Assembly: GCF_001456935.1 (NCBI RefSeq)
Contig: NZ_KQ758482.1
Coordinates: 248,001-312,000 of the forward strand
Length of the DNA stretch: 64,000 bases
Direction of reading: 5' to 3'
Source of the DNA: [Bacillus] enclensis
GTDB lineage: Bacteria > Bacillota > Bacilli > Bacillales > Bacillaceae_B
The notes beneath the pieces were generated by a model that made no database searches, had not been told where the DNA came from, and worked only from the letters and a program-made list of their open reading frames with translations. This document shows positions 52,450 to 60,760 of the stretch, piece by piece; position 1 is the stretch's first letter, and each line of letters begins with the position of its first letter. Both the position numbers and the translations under genes were made by a program.

Positions 52450-52718
52450 AGATTTTTTGACAAGTGGCTTAAAAAAAAGGAGAAGTGGCTTTACTTTGAG
52501 AAAGTGGCTCGTAAATATGGAATGTGGACCGTATCATCCTAACATGGCTTGAAATACACGGAAAGTGGCTTGTATTCATCATACACAGTGGCAGAAGGAC
52601 CTGTTTGGCTGACACATCGGTGTCTTTTATCAGGTACAGCCAATTTCCAGCACAGATTTTATAAAAAAGACTTCAGGAAAGCAAAAAAAGAATGGAATTT
52701 AATCCATTCTTTTTAAAG
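52450..52718 (+). repeat. Family B element, copy B3, with terminal hairpin
   Basis: Starts AGATTTTTTGACAAGTGGCTT, then AAAGTGGCT-type units, then a tail CAGATTTTATAAAAAAGACTTCAGGAAAGC and a hairpin AAAGAATGGA/TCCATTCTTT (52687-52714), the terminator of the CBO0543 gene on the minus strand. It fills most of the gap 52298-52745. Confidence 0.8.
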
Positions 52719-52745
52719 TTATGTGCAAGTTCCATTCCCACGCTT

Positions 52746-53336
52746 CTAATCCGCCTTCCCAGTCTTTTTCGCCTGGTTCTCAAAATAAAGAAAGACCTTC
52801 GTAATGATGATTGCCATAATTAAGATGCCAAGATAATTGAGGAATAGATAAAAGAAATTCATCCCATTCCCCAGCTGGATGAAATCCCATGCGTTCATGA
52901 CTGGCTTGAATAAGAAAGCAAAAAATATACTGGTCAATACACCGTAAAGAAGTACATTTTTATTGTTATTGATACACCACTGATAAACAAGCATGTAGGT
53001 GACTGGGACAAGTGAAGCATCCAGGGCAAAGTTAACGGGCAAAATGGGTATCGCCTGAAACGGGTAATATACGTAGCCCGTCCTCATGGCGATCGCATCA
53101 GAATATGTAAACCACGTATGGATATTGAATCCGTAAAAACCTATTTGTAAAGCCTTTGTCCGGTCAATTTTAAAATAAATAATGACCAGAGGCACCACCA
53201 GCATCGAAATAATGACCCAGAATGGGACAGTATCAACAGCAGAGAATTCTTTCCAATAATCCATCCACATGGAAACAACCTTCTCTTGTTGATCCAGAAT
53301 CACATCCAGCCTCTTTCCCTGATCCTTCGTAATCAA
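52746..53336 (-). CDS. CBO0543-family membrane protein
   Basis: A 196-residue multi-pass membrane protein typical of a family found in Bacillus and Clostridium. Membrane helices lie near residues 38-58 and in four further segments. The start is TTG 53336 (GGAG upstream), with another TTG 18 bases upstream as alternative. Function unknown. It lies 104 bases downstream of a small exported gene. Confidence 0.75.
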   Translation of the reverse strand: MITKDQGKRLDVILDQQEKVVSMWMDYWKEFSAVDTVPFWVIISMLVVPLVIIYFKIDRTKALQIGFYGFNIHTWFTYSDAIAMRTGYVYYPFQAIPILPVNFALDASLVPVTYMLVYQWCINNNKNVLLYGVLTSIFFAFLFKPVMNAWDFIQLGNGMNFFYLFLNYLGILIMAIIITKVFLYFENQAKKTGKAD

Positions 53337-53440
53337 CGTTAACCACTCCAGCAAAGTATTTGATGCTAGTATTGGTTAAAAACATTAATCATATCAATGA
53401 AATTTCAAAATAGGCGGCCATTTGAGACGGCTTTCCTATT

Positions 53441-53623
53441 TTATTTGCAGGAAACCGACCAATTAAATGCAAGTAAACCCGTTTCAACCATCGGGGTCTT
53501 ATTGTTGTCGGTACAAGCTTTTTTCGCAAAAGCAAACGAGCCATAATTTAGTGCCGCTGATACGGTGATAAAAGCTAAGACTATTAGAATCAGACCTATT
53601 AACTTAGACTTATTTGTCATCAT
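53441..53623 (-). CDS. Small exported cysteine-containing protein, paralogue 1
   Basis: A 60-residue protein with a basic N-terminus, one hydrophobic segment (about residues 8-27) and a conserved extracytoplasmic part ALNYGSFAFAKKACTDNNKTP...LLAFNWSVSC. Two cysteines, about 23 residues apart, could form a disulphide. AAGGAATG precedes the ATG. A paralogue is at 60761. Function unknown. Confidence 0.75.
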   Translation of the reverse strand: MMTNKSKLIGLILIVLAFITVSAALNYGSFAFAKKACTDNNKTPMVETGLLAFNWSVSCK

Positions 53624-53665
53624 TTGCTCATTCCTTATTAACGTTTTTTCAAAAAGTGCCCACCT

Positions 53666-54067
53666 CTAGTCCCGTGAGATTTCTATCACATCCTGTTCCG
53701 GGGTAAGAAACTCAACACCACCAATCGAAAAATCAGCCCCCTGACGATCTATTTCTGCATATTGCACAACCTCTCCACCGTGCAGAAAGACCAATAAATA
53801 GATATCATCCCTGCTCCTGAGATTGCTGGGATCTTCAAACTCAACACCCAGTTCCTTTTCCATCTGCTCATCCGGAGTATAAGGTTCGAATAAGAATGCC
53901 TGATCCCACTTGAAATCTGTCAGGGCTCCGACCGATATCTCACTATTATTTTCGTCATCAACAATGGTGAAAATAGACTCTTCCAAATCCTTATTATGCT
54001 TGATGCTCTTCTGGTTACAACCTGCCACTAACACGATAAACAGGAAGGATATTATTAATTTCTTCAA
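53666..54067 (-). CDS. Lipoprotein
   Basis: A 133-residue lipoprotein with the lipobox LVAGC at residues 13-17, Cys17 being the lipidated residue. The mature part is acidic. Starts at TTG 54067 with GAGGGGG upstream. It lies upstream of the small exported gene. No family recognised. Confidence 0.72.
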   Translation of the reverse strand: MKKLIISFLFIVLVAGCNQKSIKHNKDLEESIFTIVDDENNSEISVGALTDFKWDQAFLFEPYTPDEQMEKELGVEFEDPSNLRSRDDIYLLVFLHGGEVVQYAEIDRQGADFSIGGVEFLTPEQDVIEISRD

Positions 54068-54084
54068 ATAAAACCCCCTCTTCC

Positions 54085-54561
54085 TTACTTCAAATCAATC
54101 CCCATCAACCTCGTCTTCGTCTCTAATTTCATAGATTCATAGAATTTTATCGCATCGTCATTGAACTCCCACACGCCCAGTTCCAATGAGTCTGCTTCCA
54201 TCCTTTTGGCGAACTCTACGATTTTACCAAAGAAAAGTTTCCCCATTCCTTTCCCCCTGTAAGCCTGGTCGACACCGAAATCGTCCATATAGACAACTTT
54301 CCTTGGAATGAGAATGGGTCTTTCCGCTGTATTCTTGATCGTGAGGATTGAATACGCGATCGGCTGCTCATCTTCGAGCAAAAACACCCTGGTGTATTCC
54401 CCATCAATCAAGCTGTTGAAATACTCTCTGTCCAGCGTCGTATCCGCCATCTTATAATGGTCCGGCCGCTCCTTTGTGTGCAGTTCATGCACTTGTTTTT
54501 GTATGTGATGAATGATGTCGTAATCATTCTTTGTGGCTTCTCTGATATGTAGATCCATCAT
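54085..54561 (-). CDS. GNAT family N-acetyltransferase
   Basis: A 158-residue GNAT enzyme from ATG 54561 (GGGGGAG upstream; another ATG follows at 54558). The acetyl-CoA loop is YRGKGMGKLFFGK near residue 110, and the C-terminal EFNDDAIKFYESMK is motif B. The substrate is unknown. It overlaps no other gene. Confidence 0.86.
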   Translation of the reverse strand: MMDLHIREATKNDYDIIHHIQKQVHELHTKERPDHYKMADTTLDREYFNSLIDGEYTRVFLLEDEQPIAYSILTIKNTAERPILIPRKVVYMDDFGVDQAYRGKGMGKLFFGKIVEFAKRMEADSLELGVWEFNDDAIKFYESMKLETKTRLMGIDLK

Positions 54562-54711
54562 ACTCCCCCTAGTTGGCACGAAGTAAAAACTTCCATTATT
54601 TACAATAGTATCATATATGTCTTCGAGGAGGTCATGCGCCTTCATGAAAAACAGGTCCTCTTATAAAAGACTTGAGGGTAATCGCCGGGCACCGCAGCGG
54701 CTGCCTGAATA

Positions 54712-54838
54712 GTTTTCGACAAGTTGGTTGATAAATGGGAAAAGTGGAATGTATTTTTAAAATATTGCACGCAAAGGTGGAAAGTGGATCGTATATTCTA
54801 AAAGCGGCACGGTAACTGCTGAAAAGGGAATGTATTTG
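54712..54838 (+). repeat. Family B element, copy B4
   Basis: Starts AGTTTTCGACAAGTTGGTTGATAAA and continues with AAAGTGG units ending in GTATTTTT or GTATATTCT, more diverged than B1 and B2. The gap 54562-54995 also holds a terminator at its right side. Confidence 0.75.
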
Positions 54839-54950
54839 TTAAGAGTGAGGATATTGGGTCTAACCCGGACCGTTCTTACCCTGGTTTTCTTCGTTGTTTC
54901 ACACCAATCTTGAAGCTTTTACGACAAGGTTCGTTTTATCTTCATGAAAA

Positions 54951-54987
54951 GAAAAAACAGAACGGGAAACGTCCCCCGCTCTGTTTT
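54951..54987 (-). terminator. Rho-independent terminator
   Basis: On the minus strand AACAGAGCGGGGGACG pairs with CGTTTCCCGTTCTGTT nearly perfectly, followed by TTTTCTTTTC. It ends the small membrane protein and KtrB-like operon. Confidence 0.85.
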
Positions 54988-54995
54988 TCCACGAA

Positions 54996-55205
54996 TCAAT
55001 AACTTTTCTTCTTATCCATCCGCCAAATCACGAAACCATAAAGTCCAAATATCAGAGCAACGCTGTTAATCGTCAAAAGATGATGTTGTTCTATCCAATG
55101 AAGCTCATTGATGTTTGATTCCACTAAATAAAATAATGTTTTCCCTACCAATAATCCAATGAACATCCAACAAAAGACCTGAACCCAGCAGCTCTGATTG
55201 ATCAT
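54996..55205 (-). CDS. Small membrane protein in the KtrB-like operon
   Basis: A 69-residue protein with two membrane helices (about residues 8-27 and 43-60) and a Lys-rich C-terminus. Its ATG overlaps the TrkH-type gene stop by 4 bases, which suggests translational coupling and a role as an accessory subunit, by inference. No family recognised. Confidence 0.7.
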   Translation of the reverse strand: MINQSCWVQVFCWMFIGLLVGKTLFYLVESNINELHWIEQHHLLTINSVALIFGLYGFVIWRMDKKKSY

Positions 55206-56563
55206 CCGATGATCACTCTCTCCTTCGGATAATGGAATTTTTCATTTATTGTTTTTCCTCTTATTAAGAATAAGAACGAAAAGATCCCGATCCTTCCTAT
55301 GAACATGAGCGCAATGATGATCACTTTTCCGATCGTACTGAGGTCAGCGGTAATGCCCATGGAAAGTCCGGTCGTTCCGAATGCGGACATGACTTCGAAT
55401 ATGATTTCCATGATACTGAATTCAGGCTCGAAATAAATCATTGCCAGGATAGCAGAGAAACATATGAAAAAAGCTGTCGCGATGACAATGAAGGATCTGA
55501 GAATATCTTCAGGATGCACTTCCCGTCCAAATACCTTGATGGTGCTTCTCCCTTTTGCGAAAAAGTAAATACTCAGGATCATGATCGCAAAGGTGGTTGT
55601 CCGAATCCCTCCGCCCACACTGCTCGGCGAGGCTCCGATGAACATGAGTCCGCTCATGAACATTAATGTAGGATTCGTAAATTCACTGACATCCATGGTC
55701 GCAAGTCCCCCATTCCTTGTAGAAACGGACTGAAACAATGAGTAGAAAAGGGACTCATGCCAGGATTTATCACTGAAATAATGATTCTTTTCAAAAAGCA
55801 GGATGAACAATGTTCCAAGTACGATTAAGAGAAAGAATGTGAGCGTCGTAAGCTTGGTGAACAAGGTAAACCGATAAGGCGTTTCTCCCTTATGGGAAAT
55901 CCATTCCTTCAATTCGATCAGTACAGGAAACCCGATCGCCCCCAGAATGAGCAGGATAATATTGATCGTCTGCACAAAGTAATCATTTGCAAACGGAATG
56001 AGGGAAGTACCCGTAATATCAAATCCGGCATTTGTCGTGGCACTGACCGAAGCGAAAAAACCTTGGATGAACGCTTCTTCCCAAGTCGGATAATAGCCTA
56101 TAAAATAGACACCAAGTATAAGGGCCCCGATGAGCTCAATGGCCAGCACAATGATAAGGATCTGCCTCATCAGCTTGACCAGCCCTGAAAAAGACGATCT
56201 GTTTTGATCCGTCATGATCAGCTGCCGGTCCTTCAGGCCAATCCGTTTACCAAACAGGATCCATATAAACGTTCCAAGCGTCATAATCCCGATTCCGCCG
56301 AATTGCAGAATGAAAGCCAGAATAAAGTATCCGGTCACACTAAATGTCTCGGAAGTAGGCACAACGGTCAAACCAGTCACACTTATGGCACTCACAGCCG
56401 TAAATAAAGCATCAATGAAAGACCAATGCATGTCCGGCTTATGGGCAATAGGCAGGCTCAATAAAGTAGTAGAGATAATGGCAGCGACCGTATAAAATAA
56501 CACAATCAGTTGAACAGAAGTAAGTCTGTTAATAAATCTTCCATAGCTATTTTTAAGTTCCAA
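55202..56563 (-). CDS. TrkH/KtrB-type potassium uptake protein
   Basis: A 453-residue K+ channel subunit of the SKT superfamily. Four pore loops are visible, each with the conserved glycine: VSAISVTGLTVV near residue 60, VSATTNAGFDI, SVSTRNGGLATM and MSAFGTTGLSMG. It matches the length of KtrB (about 445 aa). TTG 56563 is chosen to fit the family length; the frame opens at 56614. The regulatory KtrA/KtrC subunit is not nearby. Confidence 0.87.
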   Translation of the reverse strand: MELKNSYGRFINRLTSVQLIVLFYTVAAIISTTLLSLPIAHKPDMHWSFIDALFTAVSAISVTGLTVVPTSETFSVTGYFILAFILQFGGIGIMTLGTFIWILFGKRIGLKDRQLIMTDQNRSSFSGLVKLMRQILIIVLAIELIGALILGVYFIGYYPTWEEAFIQGFFASVSATTNAGFDITGTSLIPFANDYFVQTINIILLILGAIGFPVLIELKEWISHKGETPYRFTLFTKLTTLTFFLLIVLGTLFILLFEKNHYFSDKSWHESLFYSLFQSVSTRNGGLATMDVSEFTNPTLMFMSGLMFIGASPSSVGGGIRTTTFAIMILSIYFFAKGRSTIKVFGREVHPEDILRSFIVIATAFFICFSAILAMIYFEPEFSIMEIIFEVMSAFGTTGLSMGITADLSTIGKVIIIALMFIGRIGIFSFLFLIRGKTINEKFHYPKERVIIG

Positions 56564-56749
56564 TGTTTCACACAACCTTGTTTCCAGATGGATTAAGTAT
56601 ACCAAATCGAACAACTCAGGAACACTTTACATGATAAGATATTATTTTAAGCACTTCAGTGTTGGGCATGTCCGTCTTTGGAGACATGATAATGCCCAAA
56701 AAGCTCCGAGCTAATTAAACGACCAAAGTTTAAGCTTACCCCAAATTAA

Positions 56750-56786
56750 AAAACAGGCCCTCTTTAAAAGAAAGCCCGTCCTGCCC
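56750..56786 (-). terminator. Weak terminator
   Basis: An imperfect hairpin (CAGGAC-GGGCTTT / AAAGAGGGCCTG) is followed by a T tract on the minus strand, next to the end of the gene at 56787. Confidence 0.5.
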
Positions 56787-57134
56787 TCAATTCAATTTAA
56801 TCGGTGAATCCATATTTACGCCATCCCGATAAGATCGATGGGAAACGAATTTCTTCCCGTTTGAATACCCGTCCAGTTGTAAAATACGTTCACCCCTGGT
56901 TTCCAAATAGAGCTGATAATTTTCCGTATCCAGTTTATAAAAGGTATAGTCGCTTCCAAGTAAATTCTTTCTGATCTCCCGGGTATCAGGGTGCTGCTGA
57001 ATAAACTCAGCCAATTCCGGCACAGTAGAATTTGGAATATCAGCGATGGAATAGAACCTCTCCTTCACATTGTCTTTCAGCGTATGCATTGCATGCATCG
57101 CCCTGTCCTTCCACTCACTTCCGTGTAACTCCAT
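56787..57134 (-). CDS. Hypothetical soluble protein
   Basis: A 115-residue protein from ATG 57134 (GAGGAGGGG upstream). It has an N-terminal helix with several Met and His residues, then an alternating beta pattern (YTFYKLDTENYQLYLETRG). No family recognised. It is separated from its neighbours and is convergent with none of them. Confidence 0.6.
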   Translation of the reverse strand: MELHGSEWKDRAMHAMHTLKDNVKERFYSIADIPNSTVPELAEFIQQHPDTREIRKNLLGSDYTFYKLDTENYQLYLETRGERILQLDGYSNGKKFVSHRSYRDGVNMDSPIKLN

Positions 57135-57272
57135 AAGACCCCTCCTCATTTCTTGTTATTATGAAGAGTCTCCAATATTGCATAATAAATTCCCCGCTGA
57201 GGAAACCGGTCAGTGTTTCATTTTAATTTCTAAAGGGAAAATTGAGCATATTATCGATAGGAGGTGTTTTGG

Positions 57273-57401
57273 ATGGCTGACAAAAAGAAAGAAGATCGCA
57301 CATTAAAAAACGAAGAGAAAAATGATCGAAACAATGAGAATGCCAAGGCAGCGGCAACTCTTAAACAGGAGACCCCGAGGATTAATACGGAGAATCTTTA
57401 A
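57273..57401 (+). CDS. Small hydrophilic protein (42 aa)
   Basis: ATG 57273 has AGGAGG 9 bases upstream. The product is almost wholly polar (Lys, Glu, Asn, Asp) with no hydrophobic segment, so it is probably disordered. It resembles the gene at 13465 in size and composition, though not in sequence. No family recognised. Confidence 0.6.
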   Translation: MADKKKEDRTLKNEEKNDRNNENAKAAATLKQETPRINTENL

Positions 57402-57460
57402 TGGTGGTTGAATTTGCGATTGGGGACCTGCCTTCAGTGTGACTCTACCCTTTTGAATAG

Positions 57461-57593
57461 AGATTTTTCGACAAGTTGCTTGAAAAACGGGGAAAGTGGC
57501 TCGTATTTTTATAATGTGGCTCGTAAATGTTGAAAGTGGCTCGTATTTTTCAAAAGTGGACCGTAAATGCTGAAGAGTGGACCGTATTTTTGA
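57461..57593 (+). repeat. Family B element, copy B5
   Basis: Starts AGATTTTTCGACAAGTTGCTTGAAAAACGG, followed by units that alternate AAAGTGGCTCGTATTTTT and variants with TGGACCGTAAATGC. A hairpin follows at 57698. It lies between the convergent small gene and the symporter gene. Confidence 0.8.
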
Positions 57594-57697
57594 TTTCAGG
57601 GGACCTGGACAACTTGGGACGGCTTAAATTCTGCTTTATTACCCTGAACCCAGCAGAGCACATTCATTTTTTTAAAAAAGAGGTGGAACCACCCCCG

Positions 57698-57737
57698 AAA
57701 AAAGAGGGACGGATCCCTCAAGAGAGACCCGTCCCAA
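57698..57737 (-). terminator. Terminator of the symporter gene
   Basis: On the minus strand GGGACGG pairs with CCGTCCC around 16 bases and is followed by TCTTTTTTC. Confidence 0.75.
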
Positions 57738-57752
57738 TCCATATACATTTAT

Positions 57753-58991
57753 TTAAACCACCGAAGGCTCTACTTTCTCCTCTCCAGCTTCATCCACAAC
57801 AGCAGATCCGACGATATCGCCCATCACATTCGATGCCGTTCCGCCCATGCCGATGAGGGCATCGACTCCGGCAATAAGTGCGACAATCTCCAGCGGTAAA
57901 CCGAACATCGTCAAGACGGCTGATAATGTGACGAGCCCCGCAGCCGGGACTCCCGAAGTTCCGATTGAAAGAAGTGTCCCGACCAGAACGATCATCAACA
58001 GATCAGAGACTGAAAGCTGTAAGTTTGTCACGTTTGCCGCGAATACGATCGAGACACCCATGCGCAATGCCCCGCCGTCTGAATTGAAGATGGCGCCGAG
58101 CGGAAGGGCAAAGTTTGCCGCCTTATCGGAGACCCCTGCTTTTTTGGCTGACTGAATCGCAACCGGCAAAGACGCAATGCTGCTCGAGGTGAAAAAGGCT
58201 GTGCTATACGCTTCTTTCGTTCTCTTGAAGAATGAGAGAACCGGCTGCCCGGACCACTTCAAGAAGCCTGCATACACAACGATCCAAAGGAGGATGATCC
58301 CTGCGTAAAAGACCCCAACGAACCCGGCGAGAGATTGAATCGTTTCCCATCCCTGCTGGCCGAAAGTGGCTGCACTTATGGCAAAAACACCGAACGGCGC
58401 GTAAACAAGGACTCCTTTCAGGAGGATGTAGAACATCTCATTGAAGGCTGCAAACACCTTATCAAGGAGATTCCCGTACTCCTTCATACTCTTATCTGCA
58501 GAAAACTTCATCCACGAAATCGCAATCCCCATGATTACGGCCAAAAACATGATTGCAAGGGTGTCTCCCCCTGCAAAAGCCTGAAACAGATTATCCGGGA
58601 TGATCTGAAGCAGAACATCCGAGAAGTGAGGTGTTTTCGGCTCTTCCACCTGAGCGTCCGGCAGCGACAAATTCATCCCCGGATTGAACCAGAAGGCCAA
58701 CCCAAGACCGATGAACACAGCAGCAGCCGTCGTGGCTGTATAATAGAGGATCAGCTTCCAGCCCATCCTGCCAAGCTGGGTGACACTCATCTTGTTCACC
58801 GCCTGCACCACCGTAAGGAAGATGACCGGAATCGCAATCAAACTGAGTAGATGGATCAGCACGGTTCCGAACGGCTTCAGGACTTCAGCATCTGCCTTGA
58901 AAATCAGACCGGCGGCAATCCCGAGAAGGAATCCGGCAGACATCTTCAAAACAAACGGCACTTTCATATATTGCTCCCATATGTATTTCAT
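57753..58991 (-). CDS. Dicarboxylate/amino acid:cation symporter (DAACS family)
   Basis: A 412-residue DAACS carrier. Family elements: the serine-rich TSSSIASLP re-entrant loop, the NSDGGA motif in TM7, the GTSGVPAAG second re-entrant loop and the TM8 region DALIGMGGTASNVMGD. In the archaeal homologue GltPh the same TM8 region reads D-x3-D-x2-R-x3-N-x3-D; here the two residues that contact the acidic side chain (Asp394 and Arg397 there) are both Gly, while Asn401 and Asp405 are kept. Transport of a neutral amino acid, cystine or another substrate is therefore more likely than of glutamate, as inference. Confidence 0.86.
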   Translation of the reverse strand: MKYIWEQYMKVPFVLKMSAGFLLGIAAGLIFKADAEVLKPFGTVLIHLLSLIAIPVIFLTVVQAVNKMSVTQLGRMGWKLILYYTATTAAAVFIGLGLAFWFNPGMNLSLPDAQVEEPKTPHFSDVLLQIIPDNLFQAFAGGDTLAIMFLAVIMGIAISWMKFSADKSMKEYGNLLDKVFAAFNEMFYILLKGVLVYAPFGVFAISAATFGQQGWETIQSLAGFVGVFYAGIILLWIVVYAGFLKWSGQPVLSFFKRTKEAYSTAFFTSSSIASLPVAIQSAKKAGVSDKAANFALPLGAIFNSDGGALRMGVSIVFAANVTNLQLSVSDLLMIVLVGTLLSIGTSGVPAAGLVTLSAVLTMFGLPLEIVALIAGVDALIGMGGTASNVMGDIVGSAVVDEAGEEKVEPSVV

Positions 58992-59244
58992 TTTTATCTA
59001 CGCCCTTACAAGTTTTTTAGAGACTTATTATATCACTATTTGTGGGAGAGGGACGGGTTTGATTGTGCTTTGGGGTTAATTGGGGATGATTCACATCCAC
59101 TTTTTACGGTCGATCCAGAACTGCAGGTCCGATTTTTTAGGATTGGTCCTTTTTTTCTTGTTAGTGAATCGTCCCCATTCTCCAGAGTCGAGGGTTCGAC
59201 TCCAGCGCCAATCCAATATACCTGTCTCGATGAGCACGAACCAA

Positions 59245-59373
59245 AGATTTTTCGACAAGTTGCATGGAAAAAGGGAAAAATGGAATGTATTTTTAAAATG
59301 CTGCACGTAAATGTGGAAAGTGGTTCGTATTTTCTAAAAGTCGCACGAAAATCCGGAAAGTGGTTCGTATTCT
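59245..59373 (+). repeat. Family B element, copy B6
   Basis: AGATTTTTCGACAAGTTGCATGG start, then units TGGAATGTATTTTTAAAATGCTGCACGTAAATGTGGAAAG and TGGTTCGTATTTTC. The 525-base gap between the symporter and DUF2812 genes (58992-59516) holds no gene. Confidence 0.8.
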
Positions 59374-59516
59374 CTAATTACCTGGGTTCCACATAGCCGG
59401 AAAGGTTCATATGCTTACATTTTCAGATTGAATTTTACGGTTAACGGAAACTTTTAGAGGTTATCGTTGATTTTTTCTTATAAAATGAAAAAAGCAGAGC
59501 GGAAAAATGCCCAACC

Positions 59517-60083
59517 CTACTCTTCTCTTAACATCGAATACTTCCGATACGCTTTATAGAAGCTGCTGCCAAATAGCACAACAAAAAGTGCAGGTATCAA
59601 TTTCAACAGGACAAATGGAGTTTCGAATAAAAATGCCTTCCAAAACAATGAACCTTCCATATTCCATAGGCCGTCATGGTAGAATCCGGAATCCTTGTAA
59701 AGGATAAATGAATACGATAAAAAAAGCATACTTAACACAAATGAATAATCTTTCAGTCTTTTATAATAATACTTCTTTGATTGGCGGTCCGAGAAGATTT
59801 CAGTTTGACCATCAGCTTCTTTTTGCCAATACCGGATTCCACCAAGCCAGGGGCCTCTTAGATACTCCCAGCCGAAGTCTTCATAAATCTCTTTGTACTC
59901 TCTGAACTTTTTCTTTGATAAATAATCCTGGTAATCAAGCCGCATTACATATCTCTTGTCGCTTCGTTCAAAAGTGTAGAATCCCAGACCGCTAATCTCT
60001 GTACAGCGATAGCCTTTTTGTAATTGCTCATTCAGCCAGCGCTCCTCTTCTTCAATATCAAAGAACATTTTAAATTTCTTCAT
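59517..60083 (-). CDS. DUF2812 membrane protein
   Basis: A 188-residue protein with an N-terminal soluble region (KMFFDIEEEERWLNEQLQKGYRC, typical of DUF2812) and membrane helices in the C-terminal half (about residues 115-130 and 145-172). It starts inside the PadR gene, which ends 14 bases later, so they are cotranscribed. In many Firmicutes DUF2812 is the partner of a PadR regulator. Confidence 0.85.
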   Translation of the reverse strand: MKKFKMFFDIEEEERWLNEQLQKGYRCTEISGLGFYTFERSDKRYVMRLDYQDYLSKKKFREYKEIYEDFGWEYLRGPWLGGIRYWQKEADGQTEIFSDRQSKKYYYKRLKDYSFVLSMLFLSYSFILYKDSGFYHDGLWNMEGSLFWKAFLFETPFVLLKLIPALFVVLFGSSFYKAYRKYSMLREE

Positions 60084-60387
60084 TTATTTCACTTCCTTCG
60101 TACAGGGATAAAATATGCAATAGCCTTTTCTGTTCCATTTCCAATACAGCGCTGCCTTCTGAAGTGATCTTATAGATTTTTTTCCTGCCCGATTCTCCAA
60201 CAGACTCTATCCACCCGTGCTTATTCAAGTTATCAAGTGCACCGTATAATGTCCCGGCTGCTAAAATAACCGTTCCGTTACTCAACTTTTCGATCTTCTG
60301 CATGGCGGCATACCCATGGAGCGGCTCACGCAGAGCAAGTAAAATATAATGCATGGTTTCAGACAACGGTAATAATTTGTGTTTCAC
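60070..60387 (-). CDS. PadR family transcriptional regulator
   Basis: A 105-residue PadR protein. It begins MKHKLLPLSETMHYILLALREPLHGYAAMQKIE and has a winged helix (ILAAGTLYGALDNLNKHGWIES) then the C-terminal coil. It usually represses its own operon. Starts at GTG 60387 with GAGGG upstream. Overlaps the DUF2812 gene by 14 bases. Confidence 0.9.
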   Translation of the reverse strand: MKHKLLPLSETMHYILLALREPLHGYAAMQKIEKLSNGTVILAAGTLYGALDNLNKHGWIESVGESGRKKIYKITSEGSAVLEMEQKRLLHILSLYEGSEINEEI

Positions 60388-60398
60388 CTTTTCACCCT

Positions 60399-60458
60399 CT
60401 ATTCAGTTCGACTATATAGTTCAACTTAATAATAAGATAATACAGTTCAACTGAATAG
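60399..60458. promoter_or_regulatory. Inverted-repeat operator upstream of padR
   Basis: CTATTCAGTT (60399-60408) and AACTGAATAG (60449-60458) are perfect inverted repeats 40 bases apart, with further AGTTCAACT motifs between. Likely PadR binding region covering its own promoter. Confidence 0.6.
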
Positions 60459-60553
60459 TCAATGGTATTTACAGAATTAGTAAAAGAAAAGATCTAATAA
60501 CGGAAAGGCTGGGGCTGACGCATTCTAGGCTTGGCCTTTGTGCACGGGGGTTA

Positions 60554-60643
60554 AAGATTTATCGACAAGTGGCTTGTATTTTTCAAAAGCGGTCCGTAAA
60601 TTTGAAAAGTGGCTCTTATATACGGAATGTGGATTGTATAACG
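60554..60643 (+). repeat. Family B element, copy B7, short
   Basis: AGATTTATCGACAAGTGGCTTGTATTTTTC start, then CGGTCCGTAAATTTGAAAAGTGGC and TGGATTGTATAACG. It is shorter and more diverged than the others. The gap 60459-60760 holds nothing else but the terminator at its end. Confidence 0.7.
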
Positions 60644-60726
60644 ATTTGGCATACCTGGCAGATTCAATGCCTGCTTTTCACGGCAAAATCCAGCAGTAAA
60701 GTGAAGGTTTTCGGTTTTCGATAAAA

Positions 60727-60758
60727 AAAAAGAGCAGGCGCCCCCGCTCTTTTTTATT
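60727..60758 (-). terminator. Rho-independent terminator
   Basis: AAAAGAGC(GG...)GCTCTTTT hairpin with a T tract on the minus strand, after the small exported gene. Confidence 0.8.
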
Positions 60759-60760
60759 CA

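Noticed and set aside
59185-59212. GAGGGTTCGACTCC, similar to the T-arm of a tRNA
   Set aside because: The 5-bp T stem does not pair and no acceptor, D or anticodon arm is found upstream. It is a short GTCGA/TCGAC hairpin.
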